NCBI GenBank assembly: GCA_025350445.1
Contig: JANXXV010000012.1
Coordinates: 1 to 5,940 of the forward strand
DNA: 5,940 nucleotides
Direction: 5' to 3'
DNA from: Bryobacteraceae bacterium
Lineage (GTDB): Bacteria > Acidobacteriota > Terriglobia > Bryobacterales > Bryobacteraceae
Under the pieces are notes generated by a model. That model did not search any database, was not told the DNA's origin, and was given only the letters and a program-made list of their open reading frames with translations. Of the stretch, positions 1 to 5,940 are shown piece after piece (the stretch's first letter is position 1; every line of letters begins with the position of its first letter). The translations under genes and the position numbers were made by a program.

Positions 1-1464
1 GCCGCTCTTATCGCCGCCGTACACGAAGCTGGCGGGACGGCTAGTGGCAATCGTAATCGCGTCGTGTAACTCTTCCGCCGAAAGTTGCCGCACATACTTC
101 CGTGCGTAGTATTTCGTATAGCTGTCTTTCCACTCGCCGTCAAACCGCGCCGAAAGCTGGTACGCGTTCGATTTGCAAATCACACTCAGCAGATGGCGGA
201 TGCTGTATTTGTTCTTGCGGAACTCGTCCGCCAACGCGTCCAACAACTCCGGATGAGAAGGCTGCAACTGCCACCCGGCGGGCAGGTTCTTCGGGTCTTG
301 CCGTGCCAGGTCGAACTCATCGAACGGTTCCACAATTCCGAACGACATCATCCGCGCCCAGAAAATATTCGCCGTGGCCCGCGCAAACTGCGGATGCGCC
401 GTAATCATGCGGCCCATCTCGTCTCGCGGGTCCGCGCCCGCCTTTGCTTTCTCGCCCGTAAGAATAAATGCAGGATCGTTAGGACCGCCAAACCGCGGCA
501 CACGAATCATGCTGCCGCCTTTTGTGTTGTAACCGGGATTGTGATCGTCAATCAGGAACTCGCCCGATTGCGGTTTACCATCTTCCCAATACATCAGATA
601 CCGCGAATTCCCCAGAAACGCGGAGTTCTGAAAGAATTGCGAACGCTTCTGCCGCGAGAGCCAAACATTCACTTTCTCCAGATGCCCCTTGCCGTCGTGG
701 CAGGAAATGCAGGAAAGGTTGATGCCCAGGAACGTCTTGCCGTACAGAACCGCGAGCTCATCGTCTGTATCCAACTGATGAACCATCCCGAGGTCCGCGC
801 CATCGTCCGGCTGTGGTTTCCCCTGCACATGTTCCCGCGCAATCACGTTCGATGCCGCCACCACATGATTGCTCTTCGCCGCCGCCGCAATGATCGACTG
901 CACCACATCGTCATACGGACGATCCACCCGCAGATTCTCCTTCATCCAATAATGGAAAAGATTCTGCCCGCGCCCCATCTTTCCGTTCGCCCGGAACAGA
1001 TCCATGAAGTAGTACGCCCACTTATCGACGTAGGCATCACTGGCTAGCAGCCGGTCAATCAGCTTGTCGCGCTTTGCGGGATCGGGATCGGCGGCAAAGG
1101 ACTTCAACTCTTCGGGTGCGGGAATACGGCCGGTCAGATCCAGCGAAACCCTTCGCAAAAACTCGCCGTCGCTGGCCAGCCCCGCGTGCGGAATGCCGTC
1201 CCGCTCCATCTTCCCAAAAATTTGTTCGTCTACAAAGTTACGGCGCGGAACCCGGCCCACGTCCACTTTTCCAGGCGCCGATGCCAGCACTTTCTCCGTG
1301 AGCGCAGCCGCATCGCGGGACGGCGCAGCTTGGAACAACGGCGCGTGCGCCTCAGAGAATCGATCGGGCGGCAGCGCCTCCGGTTGGGCTTTCTTCGGTG
1401 CCTCGGCGGCACTCAACGCGACGGCACAGATCGCCGCCAGACAGACGGATGTAATGGAGCGCAT
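1..1464 (-). CDS. Secreted DUF1549/DUF1553 protein (planctomycete cytochrome-type), C-terminus cut off by window edge
   Basis: An uninterrupted frame of 488 codons runs from the ATG at 1464 off the left edge. AGGAGA at 1476..1471, 6 bases upstream, fixes the start. Residues 1-22 look like a Sec signal peptide: R2, a hydrophobic core, then ALSAAEA. Residues about 75-262 match DUF1549 (PSCyt2). Landmarks are the RRVSLDLTGRIPAPEEL block near 104-120, RDKLIDRLLAS near 132-142 and CISCH at 252-256, a CxxCH motif of the c-type heme attachment form. Residues from about 348 match DUF1553 (PSD1): HPQFARATANIFWARM near 357-372, PSHPELLDALADEF near 402-415 and LSAEELHDAI at 461-470. These families are common in Planctomycetes and Acidobacteria, usually exported, with no settled biochemical role; heme binding is inferred only from the motif. 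The two domains are separated by only about 85 residues, so this is the compact form. Family context suggests a DUF1501 gene may follow beyond base 1. It is the last gene of the minus-strand cluster, 18 bases after the two-TM gene. Confidence 0.9.
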   Translation of the reverse strand, partial: MRSITSVCLAAICAVALSAAEAPKKAQPEALPPDRFSEAHAPLFQAAPSRDAAALTEKVLASAPGKVDVGRVPRRNFVDEQIFGKMERDGIPHAGLASDGEFLRRVSLDLTGRIPAPEELKSFAADPDPAKRDKLIDRLLASDAYVDKWAYYFMDLFRANGKMGRGQNLFHYWMKENLRVDRPYDDVVQSIIAAAAKSNHVVAASNVIAREHVQGKPQPDDGADLGMVHQLDTDDELAVLYGKTFLGINLSCISCHDGKGHLEKVNVWLSRQKRSQFFQNSAFLGNSRYLMYWEDGKPQSGEFLIDDHNPGYNTKGGSMIRVPRFGGPNDPAFILTGEKAKAGADPRDEMGRMITAHPQFARATANIFWARMMSFGIVEPFDEFDLARQDPKNLPAGWQLQPSHPELLDALADEFRKNKYSIRHLLSVICKSNAYQLSARFDGEWKDSYTKYYARKYVRQLSAEELHDAITIATSRPASFVYGGDKSG

Positions 1465-1482
1465 CTTGGATCTCCTAAGTTT

Positions 1483-1755
1483 CTAGAGCTGTCTGGATTT
1501 TATAATATTTTTCGCCTGCCCGCTCACCACCCCTTCCCCGCGATCCATCGGATTCTTCTTCTTTAACCGTGTCCGCCAAATAGAGATCCCGGCCGCAACA
1601 GCCACGACGGCGATGAAAACAATCCCGTATACGAAAGGCGGAATCCGTTCCCCATTCAGGAACGACGGCGCAATAAACAGGTACAGCACGAAAAGTACGG
1701 CCGCCACCGCCATCACTGCCAGGTAGGTTCCTTTCCTGGATGTCCTTATTGTCAT
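1483..1755 (-). CDS. Small two-transmembrane-segment protein of unknown function
   Basis: This 90-residue protein has two clear hydrophobic segments, at about residues 11-29 and 41-60. They are separated by a short loop (about 30-40) containing NGERIPP. The N-terminus (RTSRKG, residues 4-9) and the stretch after TM2 (RTRLKKKN, 61-68) are basic. By the positive-inside rule both ends face the cytoplasm, making it an inner-membrane hairpin. The last 20 or so residues are polar. I recognise no family. The start ATG (1755..1753) overlaps the TGA of the upstream DJ-1-like gene as ATGA, and only a weak AGG lies 7 bases upstream, so translation probably depends on coupling to the preceding gene. The stop is 18 bases before the DUF1549 gene. 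The two TM segments and the coupling support a real gene. A 107-residue frame in the same interval lacks such hydrophobic structure and was discarded. Confidence 0.75.
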   Translation of the reverse strand: MTIRTSRKGTYLAVMAVAAVLFVLYLFIAPSFLNGERIPPFVYGIVFIAVVAVAAGISIWRTRLKKKNPMDRGEGVVSGQAKNIIKSRQL

Positions 1756-1997
1756 CGCGACGCCTGCTCTTGATGCCGGACCTCACCAAATTCTCCAATC
1801 ATCTTCCCGTTGAACGCAGAGATATCCGCGGGCTTTCGGCTCGTCACCAATTCGTTATCATTCACTACTTCCCGGTCCACCCGGTTGCCCCCCGCTTTGC
1901 GGATACCGGTCTGCAAGGTTGGCCGCCAGGTGATCGTTCGCCCGCCTGGCCCGCCCGCGTCCACCAGCGTCCAAGGCCCTTGGTAAATATAAGTCAT
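1752..1997 (-). CDS. DJ-1/PfpI-family C-terminal half, stand-alone, lacking the catalytic Cys-His
   Basis: The 81 residues align with the second half of DJ-1/PfpI/YhbO-type proteins, the class I glutamine amidotransferase-like fold. Family members run about 165-190 residues. Matching blocks are IYQGPWTLVDAG (4-15, family ICHGPW.L..A), GRTITWRPTLQTGIRKAGG (family GRT.TS.PS..TD..NAGG), VDREVVNDNELVTSRKPAD (family VD.EVVVD..LVTSR.P.D) and ISAFNGKMIGEF. In full-length members the nucleophile is the Cys of ICHGP, followed by a His. Here these are Tyr5 and Gln6, and the N-terminal half with the upstream Glu is absent. Protease, deglycase or chaperone-type catalysis is therefore not expected. The start is well supported: AGGAGG at 2008..2003 lies 5 bases from the ATG. 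The stop TGA overlaps the next start. It is either a decayed gene that kept or gained a start, or a small protein reusing the fold half. Family assignment is confident; function is unknown. Confidence 0.75.
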   Translation of the reverse strand: MTYIYQGPWTLVDAGGPGGRTITWRPTLQTGIRKAGGNRVDREVVNDNELVTSRKPADISAFNGKMIGEFGEVRHQEQASR

Positions 1998-2002
1998 GAA
2001 AA

Positions 2003-2008
2003 CCTCCT
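2003..2008 (-). promoter_or_regulatory. Perfect Shine-Dalgarno site AGGAGG for the truncated DJ-1-like gene
   Basis: On the minus strand the sequence reads TTAGGAGGTTTTCATG, a consensus AGGAGG with a 5-base spacer. It is the strongest ribosome-binding site among the minus-strand genes. It decides that the 81-residue fragment starts at 1997 and is actively translated, rather than being a silent remnant. The DUF1549 gene shares the core CTTAGGAG (1478..1471). Confidence 0.8.
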
Positions 2009-2057
2009 AAGCATCGGTCTGACACTTTGTAGACGCAATCTTAAGGAAATTTTCAGT

Positions 2058-5000
2058 CTAAAAATCGAAACGGATGGCAAACTGGAACCGGCGCGGCTCT
2101 CCGGTTGATGAAACCTTGCCAAAAAATGCGCCAAAATCCGGATACGGCGAAGGCTTCCCGTAATTGGGATGGTTAAAGATGTTGAAACATTCCGCCCGGA
2201 ATTCGATTGCCGCCGTTTCGCCCAAGGGGAAGCTGCGAATCAAATCCAAATCCACCAGCGCGCTTCCTGGCCCCGGCAAAATATTCCGTCCCGCGTTGCC
2301 GAATGTGTAAGCCTTCGGCGCCTGGAATGCCGCGGGGTTGTAATAGTGATCCGCCGTGCGCTGCCCATCCGGCAGCAGCAGCGGTTGTCCCGCCACCACG
2401 TCGGGCCGGTTCGGTGTTCCTGAATTGGCGGGGTCGAAGCCTAGATACACCGGATTCAGCGGCGTCCCATCCTGCACCGTAACAATTCCATTCACTTGCC
2501 AATCCTTCAGCACATAGTGAAATGCGTGCGCCGCCGGAAGATTGTAGAGAACCGATCCGCTGAACCGGCGACCCACATTAAAGAACGAAAGGCCTCGTTC
2601 CAACCGCAGATTCCGTTCATCCTGCGCTCCGAAACTTTCAAACTGCCCGGGCACCACGCTGTCCGCATCGTCAATCGACTTGGACCACACAAAGCTCGAC
2701 AAAAACGCCAGGTTCGCGCCCACGCGCTTCTCCACTTTCACTTGCAAAGAATGGTACGAAGAATTGGAGATGTGCTGGCGCTGAATAATTTGCCCCAACG
2801 CAGGGAACGGCCGCAGCGCCTGCAGTTCCCCCGCGCGCGGCGCCAGGTTCTCGCCCGTTTCCACGTGCTGCGGCGTATTGAACGTTCGGAACCGGCCAAG
2901 CTTCGTTCCCTTTGAACCCACATAAGCAGCTTCCAGTACCACTTTCGCTGGAAGCTCATGCTGCAAACTTGCATTCCATTGCTGCATGTACGGCGTCCGC
3001 GCCCCCGGATCGACGCCGAAGTAGCTGGGAAGGCCGGTACCCGCCGTCCGCGGGAACCCGATTCTGGTGCTCAGAATAGGCACGATGCCGTCCGTCTCAT
3101 CGCGCTCGTTCCGCACGCCATTGCGAATCAAATCGTAAGTCTCAACGGAAATCTCAGGGCTGAAGTAAATTCCATAACCGGCGCGGAATATGGAATTGTC
3201 CGGAAGCCTCCACGCCAGGCCCGCGCGTGGAGCAAAGTTGTTCTTGTCGGGCCTCACCGCCGCGCTCACTCTCGTCAGCCTCGGCGCGCGCGGCAGGCGC
3301 GAATAGTCCAGGTTCAATAGACTCTCGCGGATTTCCTTATATGGAGAGTTGTATTCATACCGTAAGCCCAGCGTCACCACAAGGTGCCGCGCCACTTTCC
3401 ATTCGTCCTGGAAATAGTACGCCTGGCTGTTCTGCCGTAAATACGCTTGCGTGGTCCCGATGTTCCGGCTTGTCACCTGCGGCAGCCCTAACAGAAAATC
3501 GGCGAACCCATCGCCGGTCTTCTCCGGGGAATGCGGATCGGATGTGAACGCGCCCGTAAAAATATACTGGCCGCGCACCATTCTGCTCTGCAAATAATTC
3601 AACTGAAAGTGGACGTAGTCCAATCCAAACTTCACTGTATGTTCGCCGCGGTTGATCGAAACGCCATTGGCCAGGTGCCAGAAATTGTCCCGCTGAATCT
3701 GTGGCAGCGTACTCGAATCGGTAATCGCCGAAATGCCCGAGATCAAAAACGACGGCAGCCCGAACGTAAACGGATCGGCGGGCAGTCCGGACATCCCCAA
3801 TTCCCGCGCGACGTTTGTTTTGAACGCACTCTCCGGCACGTCGAAAACGCGGAAACGCGTGAACGACGCGCGCATCTCGTTAAACCAGTTCTTTCCGCTC
3901 GCCGTGTGTCCCAGCGCCACTTGCTGCGATCGTGTGTCCTCATCGGATTTCCGCTCCGGAAAATTATTCGCAATGTGGTCCCGTTCGTCGTTGATCGTGT
4001 AGCGCCCGAATAAAATGCTCCGGTTCTTAAACTGATGATCGATCCTGCCTGAAGCATTGTCACCCACATTCTCGTTCGGAGTAACACTCAAGTAGTTATT
4101 CTGCTGCCCCGCTCTATTCGGCAGCGGCTCATAGTTCGCCAGGTATCGTCTTGCCGCAATATCAATTCGTGACCCCGGGATGCGGTTGTCCGGAAATGGC
4201 GCACGCTCGAACGTATCCGTATCAATCGACAGCGGATCGAAAATTTGATTCCTGCCCCGGAAATCTCCACCTCGCAGCGCCCGCGTCGGCACTACGTTCA
4301 ACGACGATTTCGCCAGCTTTCCCCGCAACCCCTCATAACTCGCAAAAAAGAACGTAGAACTCAACGGAACCCGGCCGCCCAGCGATCCGCCATATTGGTT
4401 CTGCCGGAAGATGGGGCGGGGCAGTGACGGCGCATCGAAGAAATTCCGCGCGTCAAACGCTTCGTTCCGGAAAAACTCAAACCCGCTCCCATGAAAGGCC
4501 GTACTGCCGGATTTGCTCACCACATCCACCATCCCGCCGCCCGCCTGTGCGAATTCCGCCGACGGCAGCGAGGTTTGGATGCGAAACTCCTGCACCGTCT
4601 CAAGCAGCGGGTTCACCGCCATCGCAAACGTGTTCCGGTCCGTGTTGTAGGCGCCGTCGAAAAGATAAACATTCATCGTCGATCGCGCCCCGTTGATCGG
4701 CGGATTCAGCGAAACCGCTCCCCGCGCCGCCTGCAGATCGCCGATGATGTCGCGCGTGAATCCGCCCAGTTGCCGCGGCACCACACCCGGCCCCAAAGTC
4801 ATCAGCGAAAATACGTTGCGCACCCCCAGGGGAAGCGACGTGATCGTGCGCGAATCCAGCCGGTATCCTTGCGATGCGTCTTCAGTCTGTAGCTGTGAAA
4901 CCTGCGCGCTGACAGTAATGCTATCCATCTCGCGGCCAACCTGAAGGTCGAACGTGAGCCGTAGCTTCTGGTTGATTTCCAACAGCACCCCGCGGACCGT

Positions 5001-5252
5001 AAGCGAACGGAAGCCGGCTTTATTAACCTGAACCTTGTAGACTCCCGGTTGCAAATCGTCAATCCGGTACGCGCCGCGCGGGTTCGTCGTGCTCCGGCGC
5101 GAGAACCCCGTGGAGATCCGCGTAACCGTCACTTCCGCGCCCGGAATCAACGCGCCCGTTCCATCCCGCACCTCTCCCAGCAATGTGCTCGATGCTACCT
5201 GCGCATGTGCCGCGACTGCCAGATTCAGCAGCAGAAGGATAAGGACTAGCAT
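2058..5252 (-). CDS. Oar-like TonB-dependent receptor with N-terminal carboxypeptidase-regulatory-like domain
   Basis: This 1064-residue outer-membrane protein has the usual length for the acidobacterial Oar-like family (about 1000-1200). Residues 1-17 are a hydrophobic signal peptide ending AHA before Q18. Residues about 19-105 form a carboxypeptidase-regulatory-like beta-sandwich (GEVRDGTGALIPGAEVTVT, then GAYRIDDLQPGVYKVQV and AGFR). DSITVSA at 110-116 resembles a TonB box. The plug follows at about 118-250 (INGARSTMNVYLFDG near 186-200, then GGGMVDVVSKSGS at 238-250). The rest is a long beta-barrel with family blocks such as FHGSGFEFFRNEAFDARNFF, YFQDEW at 613-618, FAPRAGLAWR near 673-682 and FNIFNHPNYG at 1023-1032. 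It ends in Phe (RFDF), as outer-membrane beta-barrels do. The likely role is TonB-linked uptake of a large substrate, often proposed to be a carbohydrate or peptide; the ligand cannot be read. The ATG at 5252 is the only start after an in-frame TAA, with AAGGA 3 bases upstream. It is the first gene of the minus-strand cluster. Confidence 0.93.
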   Translation of the reverse strand: MLVLILLLLNLAVAAHAQVASSTLLGEVRDGTGALIPGAEVTVTRISTGFSRRSTTNPRGAYRIDDLQPGVYKVQVNKAGFRSLTVRGVLLEINQKLRLTFDLQVGREMDSITVSAQVSQLQTEDASQGYRLDSRTITSLPLGVRNVFSLMTLGPGVVPRQLGGFTRDIIGDLQAARGAVSLNPPINGARSTMNVYLFDGAYNTDRNTFAMAVNPLLETVQEFRIQTSLPSAEFAQAGGGMVDVVSKSGSTAFHGSGFEFFRNEAFDARNFFDAPSLPRPIFRQNQYGGSLGGRVPLSSTFFFASYEGLRGKLAKSSLNVVPTRALRGGDFRGRNQIFDPLSIDTDTFERAPFPDNRIPGSRIDIAARRYLANYEPLPNRAGQQNNYLSVTPNENVGDNASGRIDHQFKNRSILFGRYTINDERDHIANNFPERKSDEDTRSQQVALGHTASGKNWFNEMRASFTRFRVFDVPESAFKTNVARELGMSGLPADPFTFGLPSFLISGISAITDSSTLPQIQRDNFWHLANGVSINRGEHTVKFGLDYVHFQLNYLQSRMVRGQYIFTGAFTSDPHSPEKTGDGFADFLLGLPQVTSRNIGTTQAYLRQNSQAYYFQDEWKVARHLVVTLGLRYEYNSPYKEIRESLLNLDYSRLPRAPRLTRVSAAVRPDKNNFAPRAGLAWRLPDNSIFRAGYGIYFSPEISVETYDLIRNGVRNERDETDGIVPILSTRIGFPRTAGTGLPSYFGVDPGARTPYMQQWNASLQHELPAKVVLEAAYVGSKGTKLGRFRTFNTPQHVETGENLAPRAGELQALRPFPALGQIIQRQHISNSSYHSLQVKVEKRVGANLAFLSSFVWSKSIDDADSVVPGQFESFGAQDERNLRLERGLSFFNVGRRFSGSVLYNLPAAHAFHYVLKDWQVNGIVTVQDGTPLNPVYLGFDPANSGTPNRPDVVAGQPLLLPDGQRTADHYYNPAAFQAPKAYTFGNAGRNILPGPGSALVDLDLIRSFPLGETAAIEFRAECFNIFNHPNYGKPSPYPDFGAFFGKVSSTGEPRRFQFAIRFDF

Positions 5253-5342
5253 CTGTCCTTTCCATTCTCCTGCATTTCCGGGCCGATCCGCACGCTCCCT
5301 TTATACTGTTCTGATACACCACCACAACAAGGAGAAACTGAA
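5253..5342. promoter_or_regulatory. Divergent intergenic region between the receptor gene and the MscS gene
   Basis: These 90 bases must hold the promoters and leaders of both divergent genes, unless transcription begins inside a neighbour. On the minus strand, TATAAA at 5305..5300 is a -10-like box about 47 bases before the receptor ATG. TTGTGG at 5327..5322, 16 bases further up, is a poor -35 (three of six matches). On the plus strand, TATACT at 5302-5307 is a -10-like box for the channel gene without a convincing -35. The two boxes overlap, so the promoters may compete for polymerase. AAGGAGA at 5329-5335 is the channel gene's ribosome-binding site, with AGGAG 8 bases before its ATG. No operator palindrome is evident. 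Confidence 0.4.
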
Positions 5343-5940
5343 ATGGATATTAATGCGATTGCACTTACGGCTACCACCATTGCCACCCAGGTGGGGCTGA
5401 AGATACTGGGCGCTGCCGTTCTTTGGATTGTAGGTAGAAGGCTCATTCACTTTGCCGGCAGCATTCTCTCGAAGGCGCTCGCCCGGCAGAGCCTCGATGC
5501 CACCATCTCCGGCTATATCAAGTCCACCGTTACCGTTCTTTTGAATATCGCGCTAATCGTCGCCTTGCTCGGTTTCTTCGGCGTGGAAACCACCACCTTT
5601 GCCGCATTGCTGGCCGCGGGCGGCGTCGCCATTGGGATAGCCTGGAGTGGCCTTCTGGCCAACTTCGCCGCCGGTGTTTTCATCGTGATTCTGCGCCCTT
5701 TCAAAGTGGGGGATTTCGTTACCGCCGGAGGCGTCACCGGAACCATCTGCCACATTGGACTCTTCGGCACCACCATCGATACGCCGGATAATGTGCAAGC
5801 TATAGTCGGTAACAACAAGATTCTGTCCGACACCATTCAGAACTTCTCAAGCAACCCCTATCGACGCGTGGACCTGCTGGCGCAACTCGATCACGGCTCG
5901 GACCACAACCTGGCAATCGGCATGTTAAAAGACCGCCTCG
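5343..5940 (+). CDS. mscS: MscS-type small-conductance mechanosensitive channel, C-terminus cut off by window edge
   Basis: The first 199 residues of a compact MscS channel are present; the E. coli protein has 286. Predicted membrane segments are TM1 about 17-39, TM2 about 61-80 and TM3 about 86-118. The pore helix reads AALLAAGGVAIGIAWSG (87-103) and continues ANFAAGVFIVILRPFKVGDFV, matching E. coli AVLGAAGLAVGLALQG...FRPFRAGEYV. By alignment, V95 and I99 replace the gate residues Leu105 and Leu109, G103 matches the Gly113 kink, and W101 and S102 replace Leu111 and Gln112. The beta domain follows (GGVTGTICHIGLFGTTIDTPD, about 129-149), then VGNNKILSDTIQNFS (155-169), where E. coli has IPNGKI. 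The family forms inner-membrane heptamers that open under tension and release solutes on hypo-osmotic shock. The start is fixed by AAGGAGA upstream. It is transcribed away from the receptor cluster, with no sign of functional linkage. Family identity is certain; strict orthology to E. coli MscS is not shown. Confidence 0.93.
   Translation, partial: MDINAIALTATTIATQVGLKILGAAVLWIVGRRLIHFAGSILSKALARQSLDATISGYIKSTVTVLLNIALIVALLGFFGVETTTFAALLAAGGVAIGIAWSGLLANFAAGVFIVILRPFKVGDFVTAGGVTGTICHIGLFGTTIDTPDNVQAIVGNNKILSDTIQNFSSNPYRRVDLLAQLDHGSDHNLAIGMLKDRL

Noticed and set aside
85..1047. Long plus-strand frame of 320 codons
   Set aside because: It is wholly antisense to the DUF1549/DUF1553 gene, which has clear family motifs, a signal peptide and a ribosome-binding site. 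The plus-strand product is Arg/His/Pro-rich with no domain, as expected for an antisense shadow in GC-rich DNA.
1475..1798. 107-codon minus-strand frame overlapping the two small genes
   Set aside because: Its product is rich in Arg, Gly and Asp with no coherent domain. The other two frames give a DJ-1/PfpI match and two membrane segments with a coupled start.
1998..2057. Possible hairpin GTCT...AGAC in the receptor/DJ-1 gap, considered as a terminator or attenuator
   Set aside because: The stem is only four base pairs with a loop of about ten bases and no following T-run, so it does not support termination.
1998..2057. Remainder of the DJ-1/PfpI N-terminal half upstream in another frame
   Set aside because: Only 60 bases separate the fragment from the receptor stop, and they contain stop codons and AT-rich sequence with no match to the family's N-terminal half. 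The missing half is not in this window.
4491..4892. Plus-strand frames of 60-160 codons inside the receptor gene, such as this one
   Set aside because: All are antisense to a 1064-codon gene with continuous family motifs. Their products are Arg/Pro-rich and lack recognisable domains or good ribosome-binding sites.
5513..5836. 107-codon minus-strand frame opposite the MscS gene
   Set aside because: The plus-strand frame gives an unmistakable MscS pore helix and beta domain. The antisense product has no recognisable features.

Overview
The window looks like chromosomal DNA from a Gram-negative bacterium, most likely an acidobacterium of the Solibacter/Bryobacterales kind. This is inferred from gene content. 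It has a very large TonB-dependent-receptor-type outer-membrane protein of the Oar class, with an N-terminal carboxypeptidase-regulatory-like domain. It also has a secreted DUF1549/DUF1553 'planctomycete cytochrome-type' protein. Both families are strongly expanded in Acidobacteriota. No 16S or other phylogenetic marker is present, so the taxon is not proven.

Layout. Four genes lie head to tail on the minus strand, in transcription order from right to left: (1) a 1064-residue Oar/TonB-dependent receptor-like outer-membrane protein (5252 to 2058); (2) an 81-residue protein matching only the C-terminal half of the DJ-1/PfpI family (1997 to 1752); (3) a 90-residue protein with two membrane segments (1755 to 1483), whose start overlaps the preceding stop by four bases (ATGA); (4) the N-terminal 488 residues of a secreted DUF1549/DUF1553 protein with a CxxCH motif (1464 to the left edge, where it is cut off). 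The gaps are 60, -4 and 18 bases with no visible terminator, so a single transcript is plausible. On the other side of a 90-base divergent intergenic region, a compact MscS-type mechanosensitive channel runs rightward (5343 to the right edge, cut off).

How the genes might work together. The receptor would sit in the outer membrane, the small two-TM protein in the inner membrane, and the DUF1549/DUF1553 protein would be exported. This suggests an envelope-associated unit, but no substrate can be read from the sequence. The MscS channel is divergently transcribed and probably serves osmotic protection independently.

The least ordinary feature is the 81-residue DJ-1/PfpI remnant. It begins exactly at the nucleophile elbow, has Tyr-Gln where the family has the catalytic Cys-His, and yet carries a perfect Shine-Dalgarno sequence and is translationally coupled to the next gene. 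I see no CRISPR array, tRNA, rRNA, insertion sequence or phage gene in the window.
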